DNA of 50,581 bases from Eubacterium sp. (GCA_017614395.1 JAGABX010000115.1:1-50581), one strand, 5' to 3'; positions 1 through 9,506 are shown, counted from the stretch's first letter. Notes: generated by a model not told the origin, from the letters alone. Numbers and translations: made by a program.

Positions 1-422
1 AATAGAACAAAAAACAACTACCGAAAAGTGAACCTTTACACTTTGTTTCTTCGGATGGTTATGATATTTATGTCGGGAAAAACAATTACCAAAACGAGGA
101 ATTGACTTTTCATATGGCAACAGGCAATGATTGGTGGTTTCACGCAAAACAGATGCCCGGTTCACATGTTATTTTGAAATCGAACAATGAAGAACCTCCT
201 GTATCATCATTCGAGGAGGCCGCCAGCCTTGCTGCGCTTTTTTCAAAAGGAAATGGATCAGAGAAGTTAGAAATAGACTACACACAGAAAAAGAATGTAA
301 AAAAACCCAACGGCGGAAAACCTGGTTTTGTTGTATATTATACAAATTATTCTATGATTGCATCAGTGGAGAATCTTAAACGTGTTAAACCATTTAGTGA
401 TGAGGAGGCCTCATATTTATGA
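1..422 (+). CDS. rqcH: RqcH (NFACT family, Fibronectin-binding A-like), C-terminal part
   Basis: C-terminal NFACT-R (DUF814) domain of RqcH, the bacterial NEMF/Rqc2 homologue. RqcH binds obstructed 50S subunits and recruits tRNA-Ala to add alanine tails that mark stalled nascent chains for degradation. The diagnostic block is visible: SSDGYDIYVGKNNYQNEELTF followed by NDWWFHAKQMPGSHVIL (codons from about 48 to 172). Only the last ~135 codons are present; the NFACT-N and coiled-coil parts lie outside the window. Its stop codon overlaps the start of the next gene by 4 bases (ATGA), so the two are translationally coupled. The readable frame is interrupted by a TAG at 3-5, just before a run of six A at 9-14; one extra A would join it to the other frame (see finding). 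Family assignment is firm; the integrity of the upstream part cannot be judged. Confidence 0.88.
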
Positions 423-1243
423 GAATAAAGCATGATACACATTTACATACTGAGTTTTCGTTTGATTCAAATGCTCCTGTTTCATCGCAGATTTCACGTG
501 CAATTGAATTGGGATTATGTGGTATTTGTATTACGGATCATGTTGACCATGATTATCCTTGCGAAAAATACCCGGATTTGGAACAATTATCTCCTATGGA
601 TTTAGATGATTATAAATCTGAAATCCTTCATGCCGCTGATCAATACAATGACATTGAAATATACTTAGGCATAGAATGTGGGATGAAAACAGATAAAGCT
701 GTTATTGAATACAACAGGCTGTTGTGTCAGGATCCTGATTTAGATCAGGTTATCGGATCTATTCATTTGATTGATAACAACGATCCCTATTATAGTCAGA
801 CGTGGGAAAACAAGGAGCCTGAATGGATGATTCGCCGATATTTTGAAATAACATTGGATAACATCAGACTGTTTTCCGATTTCAATACCCTCGGTCACAT
901 GGATTATGCTGTACGTTATGCGCCAAGGGATTTTATATATAAACCTGAGGATTTCTTTGATATAACCGATGAAATAATGAGACTGTTAATAAGGAATAAC
1001 ATTGCATATGAAATTAACACATCTGCATTAAAAAAAGGATACGGATTTACTAATCCTCATCCGGTTTTTATTAAAAGATACTACGAGTTAGGCGGCAGGA
1101 TGATAACAATCGGTTCGGACGCCCATCAACCTGAGGGAATGGCATTCGCATTTGACAATACTGCCGAACAGTTGAAAGCCATCGGTTTCAATGATTATGT
1201 GATATTTAAAAAAAGAAAACCTGTTATTTGCCCGATTGAATAG
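419..1243 (+). CDS. PHP-domain phosphatase, histidinol-phosphatase (HisJ/HisK) family
   Basis: 274-residue metal-dependent phosphoesterase of the PHP superfamily. Motifs seen: HTHLHT-like start (H8, H10), CITDH (D40, H41), GIEC (E86), GSIH (H116), GHMDY and GSDAHQPE near the C-terminus, which together form the usual PHP metal site. Length and order match monofunctional HisJ/HisK histidinol-phosphate phosphatases, which carry out the penultimate step of histidine synthesis. No other his gene lies nearby, so another small phosphate ester cannot be excluded. The start overlaps the rqcH stop (ATGA) and GAGGAGG sits 9-15 bases before it. A bidirectional hairpin at 1294-1326 follows. Confidence 0.78.
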   Translation: MRIKHDTHLHTEFSFDSNAPVSSQISRAIELGLCGICITDHVDHDYPCEKYPDLEQLSPMDLDDYKSEILHAADQYNDIEIYLGIECGMKTDKAVIEYNRLLCQDPDLDQVIGSIHLIDNNDPYYSQTWENKEPEWMIRRYFEITLDNIRLFSDFNTLGHMDYAVRYAPRDFIYKPEDFFDITDEIMRLLIRNNIAYEINTSALKKGYGFTNPHPVFIKRYYELGGRMITIGSDAHQPEGMAFAFDNTAEQLKAIGFNDYVIFKKRKPVICPIE

Positions 1244-1293
1244 TATCCCAACAACCCAATATAATTCTAATACGTGCGCCGCGGTCGCACAAT

Positions 1294-1326
1294 AAAAAGG
1301 TCGAAATCATTGATTCCGACCTTTTT
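1294..1326. terminator. Bidirectional intrinsic terminator between convergent genes
   Basis: Perfect 10-bp inverted repeat AAAAAGGTCG / CGACCTTTTT with a 13-base loop. The T run on one strand and the A run on the other make it able to stop both the plus-strand PHP gene and the minus-strand gene ending at 1399. A smaller GTGCG/CGCAC hairpin lies just before it at 1274-1290. Confidence 0.8.
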
Positions 1327-1398
1327 ACAACAAATGAATAATCGTTAATCCAAATAATGTCTACGGCGAATACACACGGATTATTATATCGTTCATGA

Positions 1399-4300
1399 TT
1401 ATTTGATAATAATCTTGTGGTAAGATCTTGTGCCACCAACTGTGCGAGTAACGACCTCTTCAGTATGAATCGGTTTTTGCTTCATATCCCAGTCATAGTG
1501 ATCCAATTCAGCCGCAAACGGTCTCTTTCTTTCTTCTATGTCCTCATTTTGAGACTCATGATGAACTCTGTATGAGTGACGACCGGGTTTTGGTATTCCG
1601 AGAACTTTTTCCTCTTCTGCCACATCTATGTTCACATCTTTGCTGGTGAATGTATAGACAGGGCTCTCGTTCGTATGATTAACAACAGGCTGAATCTCGG
1701 GTGCTTCTTGCTGAGTTGCTGCAGTCGGACGCTCAATCCTCTCCGGTTCAAATTTCCTGACAGAGCGCGATGCCATATCCTTAAATGACATGCTCTCGAA
1801 ATTTTCTGAGGGCTGTTCAAGTGCGGACTCATATACCTGTGCAGGTTCTACCGCAGGCTCAGGTGCAGTCTCGAATATCGGTGTAGGTTCTACCGCAAGC
1901 TCAGGTGCAGGTTCGAATGCCATGGACGTTTCTGCTGCAAGCTCAGGTGCAGGTTCGAATACCGTGGACGTTTCTGCTGCCGGCTCCTCATTGAAGGGTT
2001 TAAGTATGGGCTCAAATTCAGGAGCAGCTGCAACCACCGGCTCAGGGCGAACAACTGAAACAGGAACTGATTCCGGTTGAACCTCCTGCAAAGATGCCGG
2101 AGTAGGTTTAAACTCAGGTGCCGGGGCAACCGGCTCAGGTTCAGGTATTGATTCAAATACTGGTTCAGCTGCCATTACCGGTTCGGGCTCAGCTATCGGC
2201 TCGATTGTCGGTTCAGACACTGATTCAAATACAGGTTCTGATGCCATTACCGGTTCGGGCTCAGGTATCGGCTCGATTGTCGGTTCAGGCACTGATTCAA
2301 ATACAGGTTCTGATGCCATTACCGGTTCGGGCTCAGATATGGGCTCTATTGCTGGCGCCTCTGATACTGCAGGTTCCGGTTCAGCAACCGATTTGTCTTT
2401 TCCGATCGTAACATCCGGTGGTACATGAACCAATCCGAACGGCTCATAAGGTGATAAAATCGGTGGCAAATCATCCTGGTAGTATCCATCAGAAACACCC
2501 GGAGAATTATTATAACCTGAATACGTTGACTCCGAAGCTTTTTCAGAATTTTCAATCGTTTGAACGATTTCAGGGTTATTCGTTTTAATTGCATTCTCAG
2601 CCTCATATGACTGATCAGGTCTCATGATCGGCGCCGGCCCGGCGTCTACATTTTCGGTAAAGCCAACGTTTCCGAATGGCTGTTGTCCAAATGCCGGAGA
2701 TTCTTCCGGAGTAGGCAGAATAACAAGCTCCGGTGCGTCAGTAACAATATGATCAGGTTCAAATGGCTGATCGGATTCCATGGTCGAATTCAGATTATCA
2801 TCAGGAGCATCAGAGAACATCATCACCGATTCACCTGACTGATCCGGTTGCAGGGATGGACTGAACATACTCTCAGATGCATCGGAGAACATCATTTCAG
2901 ATGCACCACCGGATCGATCCGGCTGCGGAGACATATCAAACATATCCTCCGGTGAAATATTACTGCCTATCCCCTCTCCTAAAATACCCTCCGGATAAGC
3001 AGCCAATCCGGTTCCCTCGCCCAAAATGCCTTCGGGAACATCCTGTTTGCCAACATCAGCACCTAATTTATCATCATTCGGACCTGCATCAAACATCCAC
3101 TCGGAGCCATCGGAATATGGATCACTTTCCTCGGATTCGGGAACGCCACTCGAAATCAAGGAATCTGATTCCGATGCAAACATTCCGGTTTCTTCCGATT
3201 CCGGCACACCTGCGGACACAGTTGAATTTGCATTATCAAATTCAGATTCAGGATTAGAATCAAAATCAGTCTGAACACCAAAACCGGTAAAATCAAATCC
3301 CATCATACCATCTGTGGAATTGACGTTTTCGGTATGTATTTCAGCAGTTTCCTCTGCTGATACAACATCCGGAATTTCAGTCTCGGGGGTTGCCTGCAAC
3401 TGTTCTTCTGCACGCCACTTGTCCTCAAGATCACTGACAGTAGGTACCTCACCGTATTCCCCGTCATCATTTCCAAAATTATAGTCCCTGCTGTCTAATA
3501 CAACCTCTGCCTCTGTCGGATCAACAGGGTGCTCAATTACATCAGCCATATCCGCTCTGGCACTGGCATTCATACGTTTAATACTGTCTGACATATCTAA
3601 ACGCTCGAGCAGATTGTCTAACTGTTCATCCTCACCCGGCATAACAGTTTTGTCGACACCATCTCCGACAAAATCTTTTGCAACGCTTGCTAACTCATCT
3701 CCGGCATCGGGAGCACCTGCAATAGCGGTTTTTGTAACAGCCTCTCCGGCCGGTGGAACATCAGGAATCTCAACGGTCGGAACTTCCGCACCATTGATCG
3801 CCGTCAGCAGGTCTGCTGCCGGCGAGGATAGAGGGTCCGGGTCCGTACCGTGTAGAGGATTTGTAACCAAATCCTGAGGCGCAAAGCTCTCAAAGGTTGA
3901 AAACGGTTCAGTCGGAGAATCAAGCAAATCCGGATTAGCAGATGACTTTTTATGCTGATATCCACTCATTATTATCGTGTCAGAATCAGGTTTAAATGCC
4001 GATTTCAGACTTTGTTCAGGATCCTCCTCCTTGAAGCCGAGAACATTGTACTGAGGTTCATCCTCCTTTTCCTGATAAACCGGAGGCGCAACAGGCGCAT
4101 GTGTATTGCCTATCTCCTGTTCAACATACACAACCCGACTCGGCTTCTCCTCTTCCAAAGTATCAACTATTGTAGGAATCTGTTCAGGAATAAATTCGGG
4201 AACTTCTTCGCCTCTTTCCTTAGCCGCCTCTCGTTCCTTAGCCATCTGGTAACTTCGTTCACGAGCAGCCTGTCTTTCTTTTTTCAGTTTATCTTCACGC

Positions 4301-5781
4301 ACAAATTCTTCGGAAACATGCCATTCGAAAAAGCTTGATGTGTCCTCAGCCTGATGCGTCGGTGTCGGTGCAGGTACCAGTGTCGGCGGTGGGGTTTTCT
4401 TTTTCATATCAGCTCCTACTCCCGGATCTGTTGATCCGTTGATATTATTTTGTGAGGCAGCATTCCCGGATAAACCGGAGTTGGCTGCTGAATCAGGTGC
4501 CGTCATATTGTTTAATGCCGAATTTTGTGCTGCGGAATCCGGCATAGGAGCAATGTTTACCGGCTCAGGATTCACAGTAAATGTTGCCGCTTCAGCCATG
4601 GGTTTAACATCATCAACCTCATAAGCATCAGAGGAATCATCATCCTCAAATTTGCTCAAAAATTCAGGCAAAAACAGGTAAAACAGTCCATAAGCCGCAA
4701 AAATGCCCGGCAGAAAATCTGCATATACACAGTTTGCACCCGGCTCCGCAGAAATCATATAGCCAATGACTGTTGAAATATACAGCAACAGCATGGGACC
4801 TATCGGAGAGAGTTTTCTTCTGATAGCGGCCAATCCGCCGATTGCCGTCAAAACCATAAGTAACAGCGGATAAATTGAGTAGTCGAACGAATGATGTGTT
4901 ATATTAAACATATCACCGAATCTGTCAAAAATAAATGTAAACCAGTCTCCTGATGACATAACTTCTTCAAATGCCTGGTTATTGGTAAAGGAAAACAAGG
5001 AAGCAAAATCCTTTTCCAGTAATATGCTCATTCCGAAAGTGCATCCTGCAGAAAGGACAAGAAAAATCACAGCCATTACCGATCCTCTGGTAACTGTTGT
5101 ATCAACCATCCTTATTCTGGAGAACAAAAGCGCGACAACACAGCCAACCGCAAGGAAAAGCACAACGGGGTTAATAACAATGGCTGTTCCGAATATTGCT
5201 GCCAGAATTAAAACTGCAACTACTACAATCGCACTGTTCTTTGCAAATTGCGGAATAATATATTTAGTCATGATCAGGAAAACAAGAAACGGAATCAACA
5301 CGGAATAAAGACGCGTCATATCATCGGTTGAAAATGGATACCACTCTCCACCGAGAATAAAGAATACAAGAAAAAAGGTAAATCCCAATCCTGCAAGCCC
5401 GCAAATACGGCCACCCATTATTCGGCAAACAGCAAAAGTCAGAACTAAAAAGCCACTGATCCAGATTGCAGCCTCTACAGAAGTCGACATGAAATTAAAA
5501 AACGTGATTCCGACCAAAGCAACGCTGATAATACCCTCAGCTATGATCAGACCTGCTTTTTCATCCTGCAAAAAACGCATTTTTGCATTTTCTCTCAGGA
5601 AAAAGCATCCGATAAAAAACAACAATACAGCAACACCGAACAAAACTAAAAAGATCCAGTGCATGCCGTCAGCGGAAAACCTATCATAAGCTGAGGAAGC
5701 CAACTGAAAGATCCCCAGCAATGCAATCAGAATAAAAACACCGGCAAATATGCTTGTCACGATATTTCTTTTCAATCTCAT
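1399..5781 (-). CDS. Large polytopic membrane protein with long repetitive acidic/proline-rich tail, function unknown
   Basis: 1460 residues. The first ~390 residues hold about ten hydrophobic helices (for example residues 8-28, 41-62, 79-100, 105-122, 128-147, 158-176, 184-224) with no domain I recognise. The remaining ~1070 residues are predicted disordered: acidic, Ser/Pro-rich and built from internal repeats. These include a 24-residue unit of the type EPVMASEPVFESVPEPTIEP (three copies, 72-bp DNA period at about 2160-2345), a 14-residue unit ETSTVFEPAPELAA (about four copies), pairs of GVPESEE, pairs of PEGILGEG and SD(A)PD/SE blocks. There is no sortase or lipobox signal. The C-terminus turns basic. 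An AGAGGG lies ~10 bases before the ATG, and a strong promoter is at 5859-5887. The gene is followed by the 1294-1326 terminator, so it is probably monocistronic. A cytosolic or surface scaffold role is a guess; I cannot assign a function. Confidence 0.85.
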   Translation of the reverse strand: MRLKRNIVTSIFAGVFILIALLGIFQLASSAYDRFSADGMHWIFLVLFGVAVLLFFIGCFFLRENAKMRFLQDEKAGLIIAEGIISVALVGITFFNFMSTSVEAAIWISGFLVLTFAVCRIMGGRICGLAGLGFTFFLVFFILGGEWYPFSTDDMTRLYSVLIPFLVFLIMTKYIIPQFAKNSAIVVVAVLILAAIFGTAIVINPVVLFLAVGCVVALLFSRIRMVDTTVTRGSVMAVIFLVLSAGCTFGMSILLEKDFASLFSFTNNQAFEEVMSSGDWFTFIFDRFGDMFNITHHSFDYSIYPLLLMVLTAIGGLAAIRRKLSPIGPMLLLYISTVIGYMISAEPGANCVYADFLPGIFAAYGLFYLFLPEFLSKFEDDDSSDAYEVDDVKPMAEAATFTVNPEPVNIAPMPDSAAQNSALNNMTAPDSAANSGLSGNAASQNNINGSTDPGVGADMKKKTPPPTLVPAPTPTHQAEDTSSFFEWHVSEEFVREDKLKKERQAARERSYQMAKEREAAKERGEEVPEFIPEQIPTIVDTLEEEKPSRVVYVEQEIGNTHAPVAPPVYQEKEDEPQYNVLGFKEEDPEQSLKSAFKPDSDTIIMSGYQHKKSSANPDLLDSPTEPFSTFESFAPQDLVTNPLHGTDPDPLSSPAADLLTAINGAEVPTVEIPDVPPAGEAVTKTAIAGAPDAGDELASVAKDFVGDGVDKTVMPGEDEQLDNLLERLDMSDSIKRMNASARADMADVIEHPVDPTEAEVVLDSRDYNFGNDDGEYGEVPTVSDLEDKWRAEEQLQATPETEIPDVVSAEETAEIHTENVNSTDGMMGFDFTGFGVQTDFDSNPESEFDNANSTVSAGVPESEETGMFASESDSLISSGVPESEESDPYSDGSEWMFDAGPNDDKLGADVGKQDVPEGILGEGTGLAAYPEGILGEGIGSNISPEDMFDMSPQPDRSGGASEMMFSDASESMFSPSLQPDQSGESVMMFSDAPDDNLNSTMESDQPFEPDHIVTDAPELVILPTPEESPAFGQQPFGNVGFTENVDAGPAPIMRPDQSYEAENAIKTNNPEIVQTIENSEKASESTYSGYNNSPGVSDGYYQDDLPPILSPYEPFGLVHVPPDVTIGKDKSVAEPEPAVSEAPAIEPISEPEPVMASEPVFESVPEPTIEPIPEPEPVMASEPVFESVSEPTIEPIAEPEPVMAAEPVFESIPEPEPVAPAPEFKPTPASLQEVQPESVPVSVVRPEPVVAAAPEFEPILKPFNEEPAAETSTVFEPAPELAAETSMAFEPAPELAVEPTPIFETAPEPAVEPAQVYESALEQPSENFESMSFKDMASRSVRKFEPERIERPTAATQQEAPEIQPVVNHTNESPVYTFTSKDVNIDVAEEEKVLGIPKPGRHSYRVHHESQNEDIEERKRPFAAELDHYDWDMKQKPIHTEEVVTRTVGGTRSYHKIIIK
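2160..2345 (-). repeat. 72-bp in-frame tandem repeat inside the large membrane protein gene
   Basis: The string GCCATTACCGGTTCGGGCTCAG recurs with starts at 2171, 2243 and 2315, an exact 72-base (24-codon) period. The copies differ by few substitutions, which suggests recent expansion or homogenisation. A second weaker 42-base periodicity (14 codons) covers about 1830-1990. Confidence 0.85.
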
Positions 5782-5858
5782 GGTATTGCATCCCTCTCAA
5801 AAATATTTTTCATTTGAGAATTCAGACATAGTGAAATGCTGATACCTCAAACAGAGTC

Positions 5859-5887
5859 ATTATACCACAAAAAATACCACTTTTCAA
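5859..5887 (-). promoter_or_regulatory. SigA-type promoter of the large membrane protein gene
   Basis: Minus-strand -35 TTGAAA (5887-5882), 17-base spacer, -10 TATAAT (5864-5859) preceded by TGG (extended -10). It lies ~80 bases before the start codon, immediately after the ligA stop. Confidence 0.75.
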
Positions 5888-5922
5888 GGGAAAAATGCTA
5901 AAAATGACCGATTTTACACGAT

Positions 5923-7887
5923 TTACTGCCCCATCATTGACAATAATTCGTTCTCTGTGATGATTGAAATGCCAAGTTGTTTAGCTTTTTTGTTTTTTGA
6001 TGATCCCGAAAGCGAGTCATTGTTCACCAAAAAGTCCGTATTTGCGCTAACCGCTGATGCCACACGTCCTCCAAGCGCTTCTATCCTGTCCTTGCATTCA
6101 TTTCGATTGGAAAAAGTCTCAAGGCTGCCTGTAATGACAAAAATTTTCCCATCTAAGATTGCGTTTGAGGATGGTATTTCCGGCTTCGACACATGTAGAA
6201 TACTATTCAGGCGTATTATTTGTTCTCTGTTTTTTTCATCTTGAAGGTAATTCAAGACACTTTCTGCCAGTGTATCACCTATACCGTTAACACTCAGCAA
6301 TTCCTCTCGTGTTATATCAATAAATCCTGTCAGGCTGATGTCCGGTATTGTTTTTACAATATCCTTTGCGGTGGCCAAACCTATTCCACGAATTCCAAGA
6401 GCATATATTACATTAGGCAATGCAACGTTTTTCGCCGTTTCTATTGAATTGATCAGGTTTTCAAACGATTTTTCCCTTATTTTCATTGTGTCATCAGAGA
6501 TTATTTCCTCCCTGAACCGTTCAATTTCAAAAAGATCGGCAAACGAACGAATATACCGGCGGGCAATCCATTTCTCAAGTGTTGCTTCTGATAACCCATC
6601 GATGTTCAAGGCATCTCTGCTGACAAAATGCGCGAGTGAATGAATCTGTTTTGCGTAGCAATCTTCGTTTTTACACATCAAAACCGTTGATCCGTTTTCA
6701 TTAACAAGTTCCGTTTTTCCTTCACAGACAGGACATTTTTCCGGCGGTAAACAGGTGTCACTTTCTGTCTCGTTTGAGGCAATCTGTGGAATAATCATAT
6801 TAGCCTTGTATACGGTGATTTTGTCGCCGTAACCCAATTTAAGCTGTCTGACCATGCTGACATTATGAACACTGGCGCGACGAACGGTCGTACCTTCTAA
6901 CTCTACAGGTTCAAATATTGCCACCGGATTTATCAGACCGGTTCTTGAGGCACTCCATTCAATATCAATCAGGGTTGTTCCGGCTGTTTCGTCTTCCCAT
7001 TTGAGTGCTATCGAATCTCGCGGTGTTTTCGCGGTTCTTCCGAGACTTATACCGTAAGCGATATCATCATATGTCAGAACCAATCCATCGCTCGGCAGGT
7101 CAGATGTGCTTACCTCCTGCTCAAACTCCTTTACGGCTGTCAGGAGGTTTTCGCCCGTCACCATACGATGTGGTGCCGATTGAAAGCCCTGCTTTTCGAG
7201 AAAATTGAACCATTCTTCCTTGCTTCCGGTTTGAAGTGACGGTGTTTCGTTATCAGCTTCGCTTAATTCAATAATGTTATATGCGTAAAAATTTACGCAT
7301 CTTTCGGCCGTTATCTCATTATTCAGTTGCCTGACACTTCCGCTGCAGAGATTTCTCGGGTTTTTGTATTCACTCCCCTTAAACTTTTCAAAATCCGAGT
7401 ACCTGATCAGAGCCTCGCCTCTCAAAACCATACGCCCATTATAGGAAATACGATGAGGAAGATTCTTAAATGTCTTCGCATTATTTGTTATAACCTCTCC
7501 GACCTCACCGTTACCTCGTGTCAATGCTTTGGTCAGTTCTCCTTTTTCATAGGTCAGAATAATGCTCAATCCGTCTAATTTCATGGACAGGATTCCCTTT
7601 TTATCTCCGAGCCAGTCCGTGAGTTCTCCGAGATCCTTCGTTTTGGCCAAAGAAAGCATCGGAGCCACATGGGTTTCCTTCGGCAATTCGCTGAGAGTCT
7701 TATAGCCGACATTAATTGTGGGTGATCCGGCAAGAACTAAACCGGTTTTCTCCTCCAATCCGACGAGTTCGTCATAGAGTTTGTCGTACTCAAAGTTTGA
7801 CATTATCTCGTCTCCCTCAGAGTAATAATGCCTCGCTGCCTCGTTCAGTATCTCAACCAGTTCATGAATTCGGGTTATGTCACTCAT
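5923..7887 (-). CDS. ligA: NAD(+)-dependent DNA ligase LigA
   Basis: 654 residues. It seals nicks in duplex DNA during replication and repair using NAD+. Visible architecture: Ia domain with YY...YD near residues 21-38; adenylation domain with nucleotidyl lysine K103 in SMKLDGLSI (KxDG); OB fold; four-cysteine zinc finger (CPVC ... CKNEDC); helix-hairpin-helix repeats (IRGIGLATAKDI, VNGIGDTLAESV); C-terminal BRCT domain (LDGKIFVITGSLETFSNR onward). The start was placed at 7887 because AGGAG lies 8 bases upstream. The frame stays open 11 codons further but without a ribosome site. Slightly shorter than the usual ~670 residues but complete. The hairpin element at 7917-7986 separates it from the upstream rluF-like gene. 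Confidence 0.96.
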   Translation of the reverse strand: MSDITRIHELVEILNEAARHYYSEGDEIMSNFEYDKLYDELVGLEEKTGLVLAGSPTINVGYKTLSELPKETHVAPMLSLAKTKDLGELTDWLGDKKGILSMKLDGLSIILTYEKGELTKALTRGNGEVGEVITNNAKTFKNLPHRISYNGRMVLRGEALIRYSDFEKFKGSEYKNPRNLCSGSVRQLNNEITAERCVNFYAYNIIELSEADNETPSLQTGSKEEWFNFLEKQGFQSAPHRMVTGENLLTAVKEFEQEVSTSDLPSDGLVLTYDDIAYGISLGRTAKTPRDSIALKWEDETAGTTLIDIEWSASRTGLINPVAIFEPVELEGTTVRRASVHNVSMVRQLKLGYGDKITVYKANMIIPQIASNETESDTCLPPEKCPVCEGKTELVNENGSTVLMCKNEDCYAKQIHSLAHFVSRDALNIDGLSEATLEKWIARRYIRSFADLFEIERFREEIISDDTMKIREKSFENLINSIETAKNVALPNVIYALGIRGIGLATAKDIVKTIPDISLTGFIDITREELLSVNGIGDTLAESVLNYLQDEKNREQIIRLNSILHVSKPEIPSSNAILDGKIFVITGSLETFSNRNECKDRIEALGGRVASAVSANTDFLVNNDSLSGSSKNKKAKQLGISIITENELLSMMGQ

Positions 7888-7916
7888 ACTCTCATCTCCT
7901 AACATATTAATCCTAA

Positions 7917-7986
7917 GCACGAGCGCTGATGCGAGCTTTTCTCACGACTCGCAAGCTCGCTGTGAGAAAACTCGCGCCGCTCGTGC
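7917..7986. repeat. Long imperfect hairpin element between rluF-like gene and ligA
   Basis: Nested inverted repeats: GCACGAGCG/CGCTCGTGC (9 bp, outermost), GCGAG/CTCGC (5 bp), TTTTCTCAC/GTGAGAAAA (9 bp), with an apex containing CTCGCAAGCTCG. The apex sequence recurs in the element at 13699-13796. It may act as a terminator or 3'-end stabiliser of the upstream transcript, though it lacks a clean T run. Confidence 0.7.
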
Positions 7987-8005
7987 AATAATTACATGTC
8001 AATTT

Positions 8006-8692
8006 TCAGATCAAACTGTGTAGTCCATTAATCTCGACATCCGTAAGAACGCGGAAATGTCCATCAGGCAGATCATCCAGCATGATATTAACAACACGGA
8101 CGCGCCGCAGGAAAACAACCCGGTAGCCGAAATATTCACACATACGACGTATTTGCCTGTTCATTCCCTGTGTCAGGATGATCTGAAACTCCCTGTCACC
8201 GGTCTGTTTGATCCTGCATGGTTTTGTCATGCGTTCTTCTAACGGGACACCCTGTTCCATCGCTTTGATAATCTCTTTTTTTATGGGTTTATCTATTCGG
8301 ACTGTGTATTCTTTTTCGTGATTATTTCTGCCACGCATCAGTTCTTCTGCCAGTTCCCCGTCGTTAGTGAGCAATAACAGACCTGATGAATCCCTGTCCA
8401 GGCGACCGATGGGAAAAACCCGCTCATGGTAGTCAATAACGTCATTGAGGTTGGGGTGTTCCTTCTCACTTGTGGTGCATATAACTCCAACGGGCTTGTT
8501 ATAAGCCAAAACAACAATCTCATGAAGCTCGGATACTTTTTCACCATCTACAGTCACGACCTGTCCCGGCGTGACTTCATCTCCTTTTTTTGCGATTAGA
8601 CCGTCAATGTACACCCTTCCTGAATCAATACGCCTGTCAGCTTCACGCCTCGAGCATACACCATAGTGACTTAAATATTTGTTAATCCTCAT
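8006..8692 (-). CDS. RNA pseudouridine synthase, RsuA/RluB/RluF family (RluF-like)
   Basis: 228 residues. It converts a specific uridine in rRNA to pseudouridine. It has an N-terminal S4 RNA-binding domain (MRINKYLSHYGVCSRREADR, GRVYIDG) and a catalytic domain with the family motif GRLDRDSSGLLLLTNDG, whose first Asp of RLD is the nucleophile. The block QGMNRQIRRMCEYFGY and the LxRVRVVNI segment match the RluF branch (23S rRNA position 2604 in E. coli) better than RluB, but the exact target is inferred. The start is placed four codons into the open frame because GAGG sits 6 bases before that ATG; the upstream ATG at 8704 has no ribosome site. It lies between the 8764-8791 terminator and ligA. 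Confidence 0.88.
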   Translation of the reverse strand: MRINKYLSHYGVCSRREADRRIDSGRVYIDGLIAKKGDEVTPGQVVTVDGEKVSELHEIVVLAYNKPVGVICTTSEKEHPNLNDVIDYHERVFPIGRLDRDSSGLLLLTNDGELAEELMRGRNNHEKEYTVRIDKPIKKEIIKAMEQGVPLEERMTKPCRIKQTGDREFQIILTQGMNRQIRRMCEYFGYRVVFLRRVRVVNIMLDDLPDGHFRVLTDVEINGLHSLI

Positions 8693-8763
8693 CCTTTGCC
8701 TCATTTACAGTGATGAATAACTGCAGGAAATATGTTTACATAATATGAGTTTCATTTGCAAAA

Positions 8764-8791
8764 ATAGACCATCTTTCAACAGATGATCTAT
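8764..8791 (-). terminator. Intrinsic terminator after the anchored protein gene
   Basis: Minus-strand 11-bp stem ATAGATCATCT/AGATGGTCTAT (one G-T pair), 6-base loop, followed by TTTTTGC. It lies ~30 bases after the stop of the 8821-9474 gene. Confidence 0.8.
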
Positions 8792-8820
8792 ATTCGTATT
8801 TCTGATATTGTAAAAATGCT

Positions 8821-9474
8821 TTACTCTTCAAGCGACTCTTCTGTGGCATCAACCGCGCTTCCGGATGCAGATGACGATTTGATTTCGGTATCCATACGCT
8901 GATACAACTGTTTGAACATCGGATCAGCGGCAATCGCGGCATCCAAATCCTGCTGAACCTCGTTGATCAGGTTCTGTATGGCCTCATTTTGATCGGCATT
9001 CGAAATAAACTCCTCCTGTACCTCATCAAGAGCGCTCAAATAAATAATATATTTTCCATCCGATGTTGTTGTAACATAAAAAGCGCTGAGTGACGGAGCC
9101 GGCGTCTCAATGTTTTTCATCTTGAGATCATAACGCGCATATACGCGATAACCGTTACCTTCGCTGTTCTCGATAACATAACAATTGATGTTGACATAAT
9201 CCTCTACATAAGCCGCCATTGCAGTAAACTTGTTGCGATCTATCTGGCTGACATCGCTGACGATAGAGTCAAAAGCATCCATATCAACAGTTTTTTTGGC
9301 GGTAAAATACTCTGCGATCAGATTGTTGATCTCCGGATTCTCGTTTACAAGCAGATCAGCCTCCTTGGCATCATCGCCGCCCTTGCTGCTGGGAATCAGC
9401 GTCAAAATGAAAAAGCCCAATAACAGAGTTGCTACTGAGATAATAATTATCAGTTTTTTATATTGCATCTTCAT
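8821..9474 (-). CDS. N-terminally membrane-anchored extracytoplasmic protein, unknown function
   Basis: 217 residues. Residues 7-27 form one hydrophobic helix (KLIIIISVATLLLGFFILTLI) after a basic start, so the protein is an uncleaved-anchor or signal-anchor type with a ~185-residue outer domain. That domain has an NTF2-like feel: EYFTAKKTVDMDAFDSIV and later GKYIIYLSAL strands. I cannot support a family name. The tail is Ser/Glu-rich and acidic. AAGGA lies ~11 bases before the ATG; a second ATG sits two codons in. The gene lies just after the tRNA-Arg unit and its terminator, and a strong terminator follows at 8764-8791. Confidence 0.8.
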   Translation of the reverse strand: MKMQYKKLIIIISVATLLLGFFILTLIPSSKGGDDAKEADLLVNENPEINNLIAEYFTAKKTVDMDAFDSIVSDVSQIDRNKFTAMAAYVEDYVNINCYVIENSEGNGYRVYARYDLKMKNIETPAPSLSAFYVTTTSDGKYIIYLSALDEVQEEFISNADQNEAIQNLINEVQQDLDAAIAADPMFKQLYQRMDTEIKSSSASGSAVDATEESLEE

Positions 9475-9506
9475 ATGAATTCACATTCCTTTATTTACAA
9501 AGTAAT

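Noticed and set aside
1576-5308. Many plus-strand frames opposite the large membrane protein gene
   Set aside because: They mirror the repetitive Glu/Pro/Ser codons of the sense gene and lack ribosome sites and family features.
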